Notes: generated by a model from the sequence alone, not told the origin. Shown: positions 7,869 to 16,891, numbered from the stretch's first letter. The stretch: 64,000 nt of DNA from Actinomycetota bacterium (GCA_005885405.1 VAYN01000011.1:29195-93194); one strand, 5' to 3'. Program-made: numbers and translations.

Positions 7869-8538
7869 TCGGACCGCAGCCTGGCAGCGGGGTGCCGTCG
7901 AGGGCGGTGGCCGGTTCGATCCCGCGGATGGAGTTAGTGAGGAAGACCTCGTCGGCATTGGGGAGGTCTTCGATGTGGATCGGCTGCTCTTGCGCGTCGA
8001 TGCCCGACTCGAGCGCGATGGCGAGAACGGCGGCGCGGGCGGTGCCGGGGAGGATGCGGCCGTCAGCGGGGGGTGTCCAGAGGGTCTCTTCGCGGACGGC
8101 GAAGATGTTCGCCCAGCCGGCCTCGAGCGCTTCGTCGCCGTCGCAGATCAGCTGACCCGCGCCGTCATCGGGGTGCTCCATCCCACGTCGATCGACCCAC
8201 TTGTGGGACCCACGGCCTCCCGGCACCGAGTGAGAGCACAACTCGGCGCCGCGCTCCGGGAAGACCGCCTCCGGCACGACCCCACCTGCAAGTAGGTCGT
8301 GCCGGAGGCGGTCTTCCCCGGGGACGCAGGTGAGGCGGAGCCGGCCGAGGGTGATTCCCTTTGCCGCGGCGAGCAGCTCTTCTCGGGCGCCCGCGGGGAG
8401 GTCGGTCTCGTAGACCTCGTCCAAGGTCCGGCGCAGGCGCGCCAGGTGTGCGTCGAGCTCGACCGGCTCGCCATTGACGACGAGGAGCGTCTCGAAAACG
8501 CCTTTGCTCGGGTTCGGCCGCCAGTCGTTCGTCGCCAC
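7762..8538 (-). CDS. pabC: Class IV aminotransferase, probable aminodeoxychorismate lyase
   Basis: A 258-residue fold-type IV PLP enzyme. Lys113 in GSHKWVDRRGM is the PLP lysine position; EAGWANIFAVREETLWTPP and ILPGTARAAVLA follow, as in PabC and branched-chain aminotransferases. Divergent neighbourhood with pabAB 30 bases away supports release of p-aminobenzoate from aminodeoxychorismate. A D-amino-acid or branched-chain transaminase role remains possible. Residues 74-94 are encoded by a near-perfect palindrome (8258-8318) that looks like an in-frame insertion after the LRLTCVPG strand. The C-terminus overlaps a tentative convergent gene. Confidence 0.8.
   Translation of the reverse strand: MATNDWRPNPSKGVFETLLVVNGEPVELDAHLARLRRTLDEVYETDLPAGAREELLAAAKGITLGRLRLTCVPGEDRLRHDLLAGGVVPEAVFPERGAELCSHSVPGGRGSHKWVDRRGMEHPDDGAGQLICDGDEALEAGWANIFAVREETLWTPPADGRILPGTARAAVLAIALESGIDAQEQPIHIEDLPNADEVFLTNSIRGIEPATALDGTPLPGCGPISRRLADALRRRWGLSDPAARKAAATVPKQSQLSH
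8258..8318. repeat. In-frame palindromic element in pabC (24-bp perfect arms)
   Basis: Arms at 8258-8281 and 8295-8318 are perfect reverse complements over 24 bp. The 13-base loop is CCACCTGCAAGTA. The element encodes PabC residues 74-94 without breaking the frame. The loop shares the last eight bases, as TGCARGTA, with the loop of the palindrome in pabAB at 9705-9763, although the arm sequences differ. This points to one family with a conserved centre. Confidence 0.85.
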
Positions 8539-8567
8539 AGGGGTATCTTGCCTGCGCGGCCCGGTCG

Positions 8568-10646
8568 ATGCGCTCCCTGCTGATCGACAACTACGACTCC
8601 TTCACCTGGAACCTCTTCCAGCTCCTGGCCGAGGTCAACGGCAGTGAGCCCTTGGTCGTGCGGAATGACGAGATGAGCTGGGAGGAGCTGGAGCGCCTCG
8701 GGTTCGACAACGTCGTCATCTCGCCGGGGCCAGGACGGCCGGAGCGGGCGGCGGACTTCGGCGTCTGCGCCGAGGTAATCCGCCGCTGCGAGAAGCCGTT
8801 GCTCGGCGTCTGCCTCGGGTTGCAGGGACTGGGCTGGGTGGAGGGGGGGAGGGTCGAGCGCGCACCGGAGCCGATGCACGGCCGCGTCGTCCCCGTCGAA
8901 CACGACGGCACAGGCCTCTTCGCCGGCATCCCCAGCCCCTTCCAGGCAACCCGCTACCACTCGCTGTCCCTAGCGCACCCCCTCCCCAGCACCCTCCGCG
9001 AGACAGCCACCGCCGACGGCGTCCCCATGGCCGTCGAACACCGCCATCGTCCCCAACACGCCGTCCAGTTCCACCCCGAGTCCGTGGCCACAGAGCACGG
9101 CGCCAAGCTCTTAGCCAACTTCCGCGACCTCACTTCTGACCCGGTCAGAGATCCCAGTGTCGAGTTTGTCGCCCATAGGGAGACAAACCCGACACGGCGA
9201 TCCTTGACCAAGCTGCAGGCCCGGAAGCTCGATGCGCATCCGGACCCTGAGGCCGCCTTTGTCGCTCTTTACGGCGCGAGCACCCATGCGTTCTGGCTCG
9301 ACAGCAGCCGCCCCGGCGCCCGCGGCCGCTTCTCCTTCATGGGCGATGCCTCGGGACCGCTCGCGGAGGTGATCCGCCATGAAGCCGGCGAGGGCGAGCC
9401 GCTCCTCGACCGTCTGCAGCGGCGTCTGGAGGCACTGCGGCCCGCCGAGTCGCCCGATCTCCCCTTCGAGTTCGACTGCGGCTTCGTCGGCTACCTCGGC
9501 TACGAGCTCAAGGCCGAGTGCGGCTACGCAACTCCTCATGACTCACCGCACCCCGACGCCGCTCTCATCTTCAGCGACCGCCTCGTCGCTTTTGACCACG
9601 AGCAGCAGCAGACCTACCTCCTCTGCCTCCACCGCCCAGAGGAAGAGCCCGCCGCCGAAGCCTGGCTCGAGGTTACGTCCGCTCGCCTATCCGCTATCGC
9701 CGCCGGAGGAGAGCCGGTAGTAGGTCCCACATTGCAGGTAGGACCTACTACCGGCTCTCCTCCCAGCGCGCTATCCCTCGCCCGCTCCCGCGACCAGTAC
9801 CTGGAGGACGTAGAGAGTTCGATCGACCACCTGCTCGCGGGCGACAGCTACGAGATCTGCCTCACGAACCAGGTCAGCGGCGAGATCGATGTCGACCCCC
9901 TGGACCTGTACCTGAGCCTTCGTCGTGCGAACCCCGCTCCTTTCGCCTCGTATCTGCGATTCGGCGACCTGGCCGTACTGAGCAGCTCCCCCGAGCGCTT
10001 CCTCCGCGTGAGCCGTGACGGCGAAGCCGAAGCCCGCCCGATCAAGGGCACCAGCCGCCGCGGCTCGACCCCCGACGAGGACGCAGTCCTCGCCGCCGCC
10101 CTCGCCGCCGACGAGAAGAACCGGGCCGAGAACCTGATGATCGTTGACCTGCTCCGCAACAACCTCGGCGCCGTCTGCGAAGTCGGCAGCGTCGAGGTGC
10201 CGGAGATGATGGCCGTTGAGAGCTACGAGACCGTGCACCAGCTCGTCTCCTCGGTCCGCGGCCGCCTGCGCCCCGGCGCCTGTGCGGCCGACGCCGTCCG
10301 CTCCTGCTTCCCGCCGGGCTCGATGACCGGCGCTCCGAAGCTGCGCACGACCGAGATCCTCGACGTGCTCGAGGGCGCCGCTCGCGGCGTCTACTCGGGC
10401 GCGATCGGCTGGTTCGGCCTCGGCGGCGCCGCTGACCTCTCGGTCGCGATCCGCACCATCGTCCTCGCCGAGGGCCGCGCCTCGATCGGCGCCGGCGGCG
10501 CGATCGTCCTCGACTCCGATCCCGAGCGCGAGTACGAGGAGATGCTGCTCAAGGCGGCCGCGGCGCTGCGGGCGATCGACCCCGCCGTCGAGCCGGCGTC
10601 TATATCCTTGGCCTTCCAGAGCGCCGCCGCGATCGCGCCGCGCTAG
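8568..10646 (+). CDS. pabAB: Aminodeoxychorismate synthase, fused PabA-PabB
   Basis: A 692-residue fusion that makes 4-amino-4-deoxychorismate from chorismate and glutamine for folate. Residues 1-187 are the glutamine amidotransferase: NYDSFTWNLF, nucleophile Cys82 in LLGVCLGLQG, and His169/Glu171 in QFHPESV. Residues about 220-680 are the chorismate-binding PabB part with SSPERFL, PIKGTSRRG, and GSMTGAPK near the C-terminus. The PIKGT motif favours PabB over TrpE. Two palindromes encode residues 192-214 (linker between the halves) and 380-399 (linker before the chorismate-binding core), both in frame. It is divergent from pabC. Confidence 0.9.
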   Translation: MRSLLIDNYDSFTWNLFQLLAEVNGSEPLVVRNDEMSWEELERLGFDNVVISPGPGRPERAADFGVCAEVIRRCEKPLLGVCLGLQGLGWVEGGRVERAPEPMHGRVVPVEHDGTGLFAGIPSPFQATRYHSLSLAHPLPSTLRETATADGVPMAVEHRHRPQHAVQFHPESVATEHGAKLLANFRDLTSDPVRDPSVEFVAHRETNPTRRSLTKLQARKLDAHPDPEAAFVALYGASTHAFWLDSSRPGARGRFSFMGDASGPLAEVIRHEAGEGEPLLDRLQRRLEALRPAESPDLPFEFDCGFVGYLGYELKAECGYATPHDSPHPDAALIFSDRLVAFDHEQQQTYLLCLHRPEEEPAAEAWLEVTSARLSAIAAGGEPVVGPTLQVGPTTGSPPSALSLARSRDQYLEDVESSIDHLLAGDSYEICLTNQVSGEIDVDPLDLYLSLRRANPAPFASYLRFGDLAVLSSSPERFLRVSRDGEAEARPIKGTSRRGSTPDEDAVLAAALAADEKNRAENLMIVDLLRNNLGAVCEVGSVEVPEMMAVESYETVHQLVSSVRGRLRPGACAADAVRSCFPPGSMTGAPKLRTTEILDVLEGAARGVYSGAIGWFGLGGAADLSVAIRTIVLAEGRASIGAGGAIVLDSDPEREYEEMLLKAAAALRAIDPAVEPASISLAFQSAAAIAPR
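9143..9209. repeat. Aged palindromic element in the PabA-PabB linker (28-bp arms)
   Basis: Bases 9143-9170 and 9182-9209 are reverse complements at 23 of 28 positions, around the loop GCCCATAGGGA. The frame stays open through it, and it encodes the linker between amidotransferase and synthase domains. The loop core CCATAGG also occurs in the loop of the 81-bp element at 46939-47019 and 52582-52662. The mismatches suggest an older insertion. Confidence 0.7.
9705..9763. repeat. In-frame palindromic element in pabAB (23-bp perfect arms)
   Basis: Arms at 9705-9727 and 9741-9763 are perfect reverse complements. The 13-base loop CACATTGCAGGTA matches the pabC element's loop at its last eight positions apart from one purine change. 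It encodes residues 380-399 of PabAB, a Gly/Pro/Thr-rich stretch not expected in PabB, located between structural parts of the chorismate-binding domain. Confidence 0.85.
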
Positions 10647-10675
10647 CCGACCTTCCCACGACCGAAGCAGGAGCC

Positions 10676-11890
10676 ATGGCCGTAGACACCGCCGCTTACC
10701 GCGAGATGACCGATGAGCAGGAAGCCATCGTCGAAATGGTCCGCCAGTTCGCCGACGAGCAGATCATCCCTAACGCCGAGCATTACGACCACGAGGACTC
10801 CTTCCCGGAGCCGATCGTCGAGCAGATGAAGGAGCTCGGCCTCTTCGGAGTCACCATCCCCGAGGAGTACGGCGGCATGGGCCTCGACCTGACCACCTAC
10901 GCGATGATCGTCGAAGAGCTCTCGCGCGGCTGGATCTCGATCTCCGGCGTCGTCAACACCCACTTCATCGGCTCCTACCTGCTGATGAAGTTCGGCACCG
11001 ACGAGCAGAAGGAGTACTTCCTGCCGAAAATGGCGACCGGTGAGATCCGCGCCGCCTTCTCGCTGTCTGAGCCCGAGGTCGGCTCCGACGTCCAGGGCAT
11101 CAAGGCGACCGCCAAGAAGGGCGAGGACGGCAACTGGGAGCTGAACGGGCAGAAGATGTGGGTCACCAACGGCCTCGGCTCCAGCGTCGTCTTCGTGCTG
11201 ATGAAGAACGACACCAAAGCCGACCCGCCCTACAAGGGGATGACCTGCTTCATCACCGAGAAGGAGGCCTGGAAGGAAACCGGCGAGGGTGACTTCAAGG
11301 GCCTCAACGTTCCGCCCAAGATCAAGAAGATGGGCTACAAGGGCGTCGAGTCGACCGAGCTCGTCTACGACGGCTACAAGTGCCCGCCGGAGCGGATCCT
11401 CGGTGGCGAGGAGGCCGGACTCGGCCAGGGCTTCGTGCAGATGATGGACGCGCTCGAGGTCGGCCGCGTCAATGTCGCCGCCCGCGGCGTCGGCATCGGC
11501 CAGCGCGCCCTCGAGCTCGCCCTCCGCTACAGCCAGGAACGGAAGACCTTCGGCAAGACGATCTCCAACCACCAGGCGATCCAGTTCAAGCTCGCCGACA
11601 TGGCGACCCAGCTCGAGGCGGCCCGCCTCGTCACCCGCAAAGCGGCGCGGATGAAGGACGCCGGCGAGCGCTCCGACCTCGAGGCCGGTATGGCCAAGCT
11701 CCTGGCATCGGAGTGCGGCAAGTACTGCGTCGAAGAAAGCTTCCGCATCCACGGCGGCTACGGCTACTCGAAGGAGTACGAGATCGAGCGCCTCTACCGC
11801 GACGCGCCGCTGCTGCTGATCGGCGAGGGAACCTCGGAGATCCAGCGTATGGTGATCGGCAAGAAGCTGCTGCAGAGGCACAAGATCTGA
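10676..11890 (+). CDS. Acyl-CoA dehydrogenase, candidate methylsuccinyl-CoA dehydrogenase
   Basis: A 404-residue FAD acyl-CoA dehydrogenase: N-terminal helices, the substrate/FAD signature AFSLSEPEVGSDVQG, the RKTFGKTISNHQAIQ stretch, HGGYGYSKEYEIERLYRD, and the catalytic Glu in GEGTSEIQ near residue 384. It oxidises an acyl-CoA to the 2-enoyl-CoA and passes electrons to ETF. The exact substrate is not visible. The presence in the window of four other ethylmalonyl-CoA pathway enzymes makes (2S)-methylsuccinyl-CoA a good candidate. It follows pabAB by 29 bases with a GGAG site. Confidence 0.85.
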   Translation: MAVDTAAYREMTDEQEAIVEMVRQFADEQIIPNAEHYDHEDSFPEPIVEQMKELGLFGVTIPEEYGGMGLDLTTYAMIVEELSRGWISISGVVNTHFIGSYLLMKFGTDEQKEYFLPKMATGEIRAAFSLSEPEVGSDVQGIKATAKKGEDGNWELNGQKMWVTNGLGSSVVFVLMKNDTKADPPYKGMTCFITEKEAWKETGEGDFKGLNVPPKIKKMGYKGVESTELVYDGYKCPPERILGGEEAGLGQGFVQMMDALEVGRVNVAARGVGIGQRALELALRYSQERKTFGKTISNHQAIQFKLADMATQLEAARLVTRKAARMKDAGERSDLEAGMAKLLASECGKYCVEESFRIHGGYGYSKEYEIERLYRDAPLLLIGEGTSEIQRMVIGKKLLQRHKI

Positions 11891-11906
11891 TGGGGCGCGG
11901 CTAGCA

Positions 11907-12269
11907 ATGGCATCGACTTCGGACCTGATCCGCACCGCTGTCGAGCGGTTTCAGGCCGAAGTCCCCGCCCTGGCCAACCTGAAGCTGGTCTTCGGGCTGG
12001 AGCTGCGGGCAAAACACGACGTCCAGCTCTACCGGGTCGAGCTGCCGGGACCGAAAATCTCCAAAGACCTCGCCCAGGACGAGCGGCTGCTGGTTGAAAT
12101 CGACCGACCGCAGTTCAACGAGCTGGCCGAGAAAGGGACGCTGAAGAGCTACCGGCGCGCGGCGGAAACCGGCCACATCAAGACGACGGGCGACTCCAAC
12201 GTCGTCAAGCTGATCTCTCAGGTCGTCGAGAAGCAGGAGGAACGAAACCGCCTCCGCAAAGTGCACTAG
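11907..12269 (+). CDS. Hypothetical protein (120 aa), possibly SCP2-like
   Basis: I do not recognise it with certainty. It starts MASTSDLIRTAVERFQAEVP and contains LVEIDRPQFNELAEKGTLKS and a C-terminal IKTTGDSNVVKLISQVVEKQ helix. The alternating sheet and end-of-domain 'GDxxxVxKL' pattern vaguely recall sterol-carrier-like domains. There is no signal peptide or membrane segment. It follows the acyl-CoA dehydrogenase by 16 bases and is probably cotranscribed with it. Confidence 0.6.
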   Translation: MASTSDLIRTAVERFQAEVPALANLKLVFGLELRAKHDVQLYRVELPGPKISKDLAQDERLLVEIDRPQFNELAEKGTLKSYRRAAETGHIKTTGDSNVVKLISQVVEKQEERNRLRKVH

Positions 12270-12282
12270 AGGCGAGGAGCCC

Positions 12283-13539
12283 CTAGAGGCGGAGGAGGTT
12301 GTCGGCGTCGATCTCCCGGGTGACGCCGCGGAAGTCGATCACCAGCGGCGCCTGGGCGACGATCCGCTCGTAGTCCATGCCGGGATGGGCGGTGACGATC
12401 GCCGCCAGGTCCGTCTCCCGCAGGCCCTCGTCGAGGTCGACGTTGGCGAGGCCGTGGCCCTTCAGCTCTGGGACGAAGGCGTCGTGGTAGGAGACCTCGG
12501 CGCCGAGGTCCTGGAGGCGGCCGATGATCTTCAGCGCCGGCGATTCGCGGGTGTCGCCGACGCCGCCCTTGTAGCTGACGCCGAGGATGAGGACGCGGGA
12601 GCCTTTGACCGGCTTGGCCACCCCGTTCAGGGCGCGCTCGATCCGTTCGACGCAGAAGGAGGGCTGGGCCTGGTTCACCTTCCCCGCCAGCTCAATGAAC
12701 TCGGGGTAGAAGTCGAACTGGCGCGCCTTGTAAGCGAGGTAGAAGGGGTCGATCGGGAGGCAGTGGCCGCCCATCCCCGGCCCCGGCTCGAAGCGCATGA
12801 AGCCGAACGGCTTGCTCGAGGCGGCGTCGATCACCTCCCAGACGTCGATCCCAAGCCGGTCGCAGAGCTGCGCCAGCTCGTTGACGAAGGCGATGTTGAC
12901 GGAGCGGAAGATGTTCTCCAGGAGCTTTGAGAGCTCGGCCGCCTCGGGGCTGCTGAGGACGATCACGGTCTCGCAGATCTGGGCGTAGAGGTCGCGCGCC
13001 TTCTCGGTGCAGGCGGGGGTGATGCCGCCGACCAGCTTCGGCGTCGTCTTCACCGTGTAGTCGGTCCGGCCCGGGTCAATCCGCTCGGGCGAGAAGGCGA
13101 GATGGAAGTCCGTCCCGACCGTCAGCCCCGAACCCTCGAGGATCGGCTGCAGGCGCTCGCGGGTCGTCCCAGGATAGGTCGTCGACTCCAGCACCACTAA
13201 CTGCCCGGCCCTCAGCACCGCCGCTAGCCGCTCGGCCGACTCGACCAGGTAAGTGAGGTCCGGTTCGCGGGCGTCGCTGAGCGGGGTGGGGACGCAGATG
13301 ATCACCGCATCAGCCGCGGCCAGCTCGTCGTAACCGGTCGTGGCGCTGATCCGGCTCGCGATCGGCTCCAAGGCAGAGTCCGGGACATCCTCGATGTAGC
13401 TGCGCCCGGAATTGAGCGCCTCCACCTTCGATTGGTCGACGTCGACGCCGACCACATCGCAGCCGGATTCGGCGAAGGCGACGGCAAGCGGCAGCCCGAC
13501 GTAGCCGAGACCGATGATCCCTATACGCATTGTCGGCAT
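12283..13539 (-). CDS. UDP-N-acetyl-hexosamine 6-dehydrogenase (nucleotide sugar dehydrogenase)
   Basis: A 418-residue UDP-sugar dehydrogenase. IGIIGLGYVGLPLAVAFAE is the NAD Rossmann loop, GVDVDQSKVEALNSG follows, and the catalytic Cys is in GMGGHCLPIDPFYLAYKAR, the form usual for UDP-GlcNAc/ManNAc dehydrogenases of the WbpA/WecC type. The C-terminal domain with LILGVSYKGGVGDTRESPAL is intact. It oxidises the sugar C6 to a uronic acid for polysaccharide. Its start may be Met1 or Met4. The plus-strand PQQ-type dehydrogenase begins on the opposite strand within its first codons. Confidence 0.9.
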   Translation of the reverse strand: MPTMRIGIIGLGYVGLPLAVAFAESGCDVVGVDVDQSKVEALNSGRSYIEDVPDSALEPIASRISATTGYDELAAADAVIICVPTPLSDAREPDLTYLVESAERLAAVLRAGQLVVLESTTYPGTTRERLQPILEGSGLTVGTDFHLAFSPERIDPGRTDYTVKTTPKLVGGITPACTEKARDLYAQICETVIVLSSPEAAELSKLLENIFRSVNIAFVNELAQLCDRLGIDVWEVIDAASSKPFGFMRFEPGPGMGGHCLPIDPFYLAYKARQFDFYPEFIELAGKVNQAQPSFCVERIERALNGVAKPVKGSRVLILGVSYKGGVGDTRESPALKIIGRLQDLGAEVSYHDAFVPELKGHGLANVDLDEGLRETDLAAIVTAHPGMDYERIVAQAPLVIDFRGVTREIDADNLLRL

Positions 13540-16309
13540 AATCCCACGCTTGGCCGACGCGATCCGCCGTGGGCGCCTCCTCTGGCTGCTGATGCCCCTC
13601 CTGCTGGGGGCCCTTGCCGCGCCCGCCTCCGCCTTGACCCTTCCGCCCGGCTTCCAGGTCCGGGTCCTGCCGCTGCCGAAAGCGAGCGGGCCGACCTACA
13701 CCAACGGGCTGCAGAAACCGAGCACGCTGGAGTTCGCCCCTGACGGGACGATGTTCGTCGCCGAGCGCAACGGCCGCGTCCTCGCCTTCGACTCGATCGA
13801 AGACTCGACTCCCACCCTGGTGGCCAACATCATCAACGAGGTCCACGCAGACGGCGACCGCGGGATCCTCGGGATGAAGCTCGCCCCCGGCTATCCCGCG
13901 GACCCCTACATCTACCTCAGCTACACCTATGACGCGCCGATCGGGGGGGACAGCGCCGACTCGCCCCATCCCCATCTCGCCGACGGCAGCGACGGTTGCG
14001 AAACCAGCAGCGACTCGGGATGCCTCGTCAGCGGCCGCCTAGTGCGGATCGAGGTAAACCCGACGACCGACGTCGCGGTCGGCGGCGCGCAGGAGCCGCC
14101 GCAGGAAGTGCTGATCAACAGCTGGTGCCAGCAGAAGCTCAGCCACTCGATCGGCGACATCGAGTTCGACAGCAGCGGGGCGCTGCTGATGACCGGCGGC
14201 GACGGCGCCAGCTGGAGCATCCCTGACTACGGCCAGGAGGAAAACCCCTGCGAAGACCCGCCAAACGAAGGCGGCTCGCTGCGCTCGCAAGACGTGCGCA
14301 CCCCGCAGACGGCGTCTGACCCGACCGACTACAGCGGCTCGCTGATCAGGGTCGACCCCGACACCGCCGCGGCCCTCCCCGACAACCCTTTCAGCGTCAC
14401 GCCGCTGAAAAACGCGCAGAACGAAGTCGACAACAACGCCGCCCGCATTCTTGCCTACGGGATGCGCAACCCGTTCCGCTTCGCGATCAAGCCCGGGACC
14501 GATGACGTCTACATCGGCGACGTCGGCTGGGACCAGTGGGAGGAGATCGACCACGCCACCTCGCCGCCGGCGGCGGGCCAGAAAGCCGTCAACTTCGGTT
14601 GGCCCTGCTACGAGGGCGGTCCCTCGGGCAACCTCGTCAACTCCCGCTGGGACGCGATCGACAAGCCCCTCTGCGAGTCCCTCTACGCCGAACCGAACGC
14701 GGTCCGCGCGCCCGTCTTCGCCTACCCGCACCCCTTCACGCCGGGCTACGACGGCCACCTCTTCCCCGGCGACGCCTGCAACCCCGCCGCCGGCTCCTCG
14801 GTTGCCGGCCTCTTCTTCTACGACCCGACCGGGGTTGACCCCTCGGCGCTCCTGCCGGAGAAGTACCAGGGCGCCCTCTTCTTCACCGACGCCTCGCGCG
14901 GGTGCATCTGGACGATGGAAGAAGGCGCCGACGGCCAGCCCGATCCTTCGACGATCGAAAACTTCATCGTCCACGAGAACGGCGACACCCTCTTCACCCC
15001 GGTCGACATCGTCCAGGGGCCGGACGGGGCTCTCTACGTTCCGAACTTCTACTTCGACGAGATCTGGCAGATCCGTTACTTCCCCGGGAACGCGGCGCCG
15101 ACCCTCGATCTGGACGTCGACAAAACCTACGGCGAACTGCCGCTGCAGGTGCACTTCGATGCCTCTGGGTCCAGCGATCCCGACCCCGGCGACCAGCTCG
15201 AATGGGCCTGGGACCTGAACGGAGACGGCGAGTTCAGCGAATACGGCAGCGCCAGCACCGCCTCACACGAATACAGCGATCCCGTCAATGTGACGGCCGC
15301 GGTGCGGATCCGGGACGAGTTCAGCCACGTCGTGACGAAAACGGTGGACCTCTACCCCGGCGACAAAGGCCCGCCGACCGGAGTGGCGATCGCAAAGCCG
15401 ACCTCGGACCTGAAGTGGATCGTCGGTCAACCGTTCGACTACGAAGGGACCGTCTCCGGACCCGATCCTGACGGCGAGTCGCTTGGCTCCGGTTTGACCC
15501 CGCACTGGGAATTCAGGCTCAAACACTGCCCCGACGCCTGCCACGAACACCCGCTGATCAGCTCGGACACGGCCGCCGGCAGCTTTGCCCCCGAGGAACA
15601 CGAGTTCCCGTCGCACCTGCGTCTGGTCTTCACGGTCACCGACTCGCGGGGGATGAGCGCAAGCGCCGAAGTTGAAGTGGACCCGTTGGTAATCGAAATC
15701 GGCGTCAAATCCGACCCCGCCGGGATTCCGTTGGCGCTGAACGGTTTCACCGATACGGCGTTGATCAGGACGGAAGCCATGGCCGGCGGGAAAGTGAACG
15801 TCGCCGCCCCGGCGACGGTTGAAGTCGATGGCCAGCCCTATGTCTTCGACAGCTGGTCGGACGGTGGGGCGCGGATCCACGACGCGACCAGCCTCGAGAC
15901 GGTCGACCTGGTCGCCCATTTCGTTCCGGAACCGGACGAACCGGACGAAGAACCTGAAGAGCCCGAAGAGCCGAAAGAAGAGCCGAAACCGTCTTCCGGC
16001 GGCGGCAGCGCCTCACCGCCGGTGGAGCCGCCGGCGACGCCGCCGGCGCTGGCTCGCCTCCGCCTCACCTCGCGCCCCCCGGGAGCGCGTCTCCGTCTCG
16101 GAGCCGTCCGCGCCGCCGCGCCTTTCTCGGCCGAGCTCCTTCCCGGGACCGAGAGTTTCCTGCTGGCGCCGCGAGCGATCCGCCGCCACGGGAAGCAATT
16201 CCTCTTCCAGCGCTGGGCGGTCGACGGCAAGAGCCTCGGCAAGAGCCGCCGCCAGGCGCTCACGATCAGCGGCGACGCCCGCTACCTCGCGATCTACGGG
16301 CGACGCTGA
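13514..16309 (+). CDS. Secreted PQQ-type sugar dehydrogenase with PKD and repeat domains
   Basis: About 930 residues. A signal peptide (RRGRLLWLLMPLLLGALAAPASA) leads into a glucose/sorbosone dehydrogenase beta-propeller (about residues 40-530) with RGILGMKLAPGYPA, MRNPFRFAIKPGTDDVYIGD and GPDGALYVPNFYFDEIW. A PKD domain (VHFDASGSSDPDPGDQLEWAWDLNGDGEF is split here by position, 545-625), another Ig-like part, a Glu/Pro-rich linker and a C-terminal basic domain follow. It is probably exported and oxidises sugars or binds polysaccharide; the substrate is unknown. The ATG at 13514 overlaps the divergent gene; the TTG near 13550 would still keep the signal peptide. Confidence 0.82.
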   Translation: MIPIRIVGIIPRLADAIRRGRLLWLLMPLLLGALAAPASALTLPPGFQVRVLPLPKASGPTYTNGLQKPSTLEFAPDGTMFVAERNGRVLAFDSIEDSTPTLVANIINEVHADGDRGILGMKLAPGYPADPYIYLSYTYDAPIGGDSADSPHPHLADGSDGCETSSDSGCLVSGRLVRIEVNPTTDVAVGGAQEPPQEVLINSWCQQKLSHSIGDIEFDSSGALLMTGGDGASWSIPDYGQEENPCEDPPNEGGSLRSQDVRTPQTASDPTDYSGSLIRVDPDTAAALPDNPFSVTPLKNAQNEVDNNAARILAYGMRNPFRFAIKPGTDDVYIGDVGWDQWEEIDHATSPPAAGQKAVNFGWPCYEGGPSGNLVNSRWDAIDKPLCESLYAEPNAVRAPVFAYPHPFTPGYDGHLFPGDACNPAAGSSVAGLFFYDPTGVDPSALLPEKYQGALFFTDASRGCIWTMEEGADGQPDPSTIENFIVHENGDTLFTPVDIVQGPDGALYVPNFYFDEIWQIRYFPGNAAPTLDLDVDKTYGELPLQVHFDASGSSDPDPGDQLEWAWDLNGDGEFSEYGSASTASHEYSDPVNVTAAVRIRDEFSHVVTKTVDLYPGDKGPPTGVAIAKPTSDLKWIVGQPFDYEGTVSGPDPDGESLGSGLTPHWEFRLKHCPDACHEHPLISSDTAAGSFAPEEHEFPSHLRLVFTVTDSRGMSASAEVEVDPLVIEIGVKSDPAGIPLALNGFTDTALIRTEAMAGGKVNVAAPATVEVDGQPYVFDSWSDGGARIHDATSLETVDLVAHFVPEPDEPDEEPEEPEEPKEEPKPSSGGGSASPPVEPPATPPALARLRLTSRPPGARLRLGAVRAAAPFSAELLPGTESFLLAPRAIRRHGKQFLFQRWAVDGKSLGKSRRQALTISGDARYLAIYGRR

Positions 16310-16366
16310 TCGGCGGGCGGCAGATAGCATCTCGCGCCGCCAACACGATAGGAGCGATACCCACCG

Positions 16367-16891
16367 ATGACTGACCAGAAGTACGAGCTGACGACGGACC
16401 AGGCAGAGCGCGAGGCAAGCGGCGCGCACAGCTATGGCCGCTACCTGGAGGAGTTCGAGGTAGGCGCCATCTATAAACACTGGCCCGCGAAGACGGTGAC
16501 CGAGGCCGACGACCACCTCTTCTGCCTGATCACCATGAACCACCACCCGCTGCACATCAACGACATCTACGCCGGCCAGTCGCAGCAGGGCCGCAACGTT
16601 GTCGTCGGCCCGCTCGTCTACTCGCTCGCCTTGGGGATGTCCGTCTCCGACGTCTCGGGCAAGGCGATCGCCAACCTGGCGACCGAAGAACTGAGCCACC
16701 CGAACCCCGTCTTCCACGGCGACACGCTCTTCTGCGAGACCGAGGTCCTCGACGTGAAGCCCTCGAAATCAAAGCTCGACCGGGGCGTCGTCAAGGTCCA
16801 CACCCGCGTCCTCAACCAGGACGGTGTTCTCGTCGCCGAGTTCAAGCGGCTGGTTCTGGTCCCCCGGAAAGAACCGGGAGAGGCCGCCTGA
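16367..16891 (+). CDS. MaoC-family hydratase, probable mesaconyl-CoA hydratase
   Basis: A 174-residue single hot-dog MaoC protein: GRYLEEFEVGAIYKHWPAKT, VTEADDHLFCLITMNHHPLH carrying the Asp and His hydratase residues, and VVVGPLVYSLALGMSVSD. MaoC proteins hydrate 2-enoyl-CoA esters. This subtype with MNHHPLHIND is the kind that accompanies malyl-CoA lyase and ethylmalonyl-CoA mutase in actinobacteria, so hydration of mesaconyl-CoA to methylmalyl-CoA is the best call. The ATG at 16367 has ATAGGAGCG upstream. It is surrounded by polysaccharide genes, away from its pathway partners. Confidence 0.75.
   Translation: MTDQKYELTTDQAEREASGAHSYGRYLEEFEVGAIYKHWPAKTVTEADDHLFCLITMNHHPLHINDIYAGQSQQGRNVVVGPLVYSLALGMSVSDVSGKAIANLATEELSHPNPVFHGDTLFCETEVLDVKPSKSKLDRGVVKVHTRVLNQDGVLVAEFKRLVLVPRKEPGEAA

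Noticed and set aside
10643-11935. 430-codon open frame antisense to the acyl-CoA dehydrogenase
   Set aside because: Composition is a typical reverse-frame shadow with no recognisable domain.
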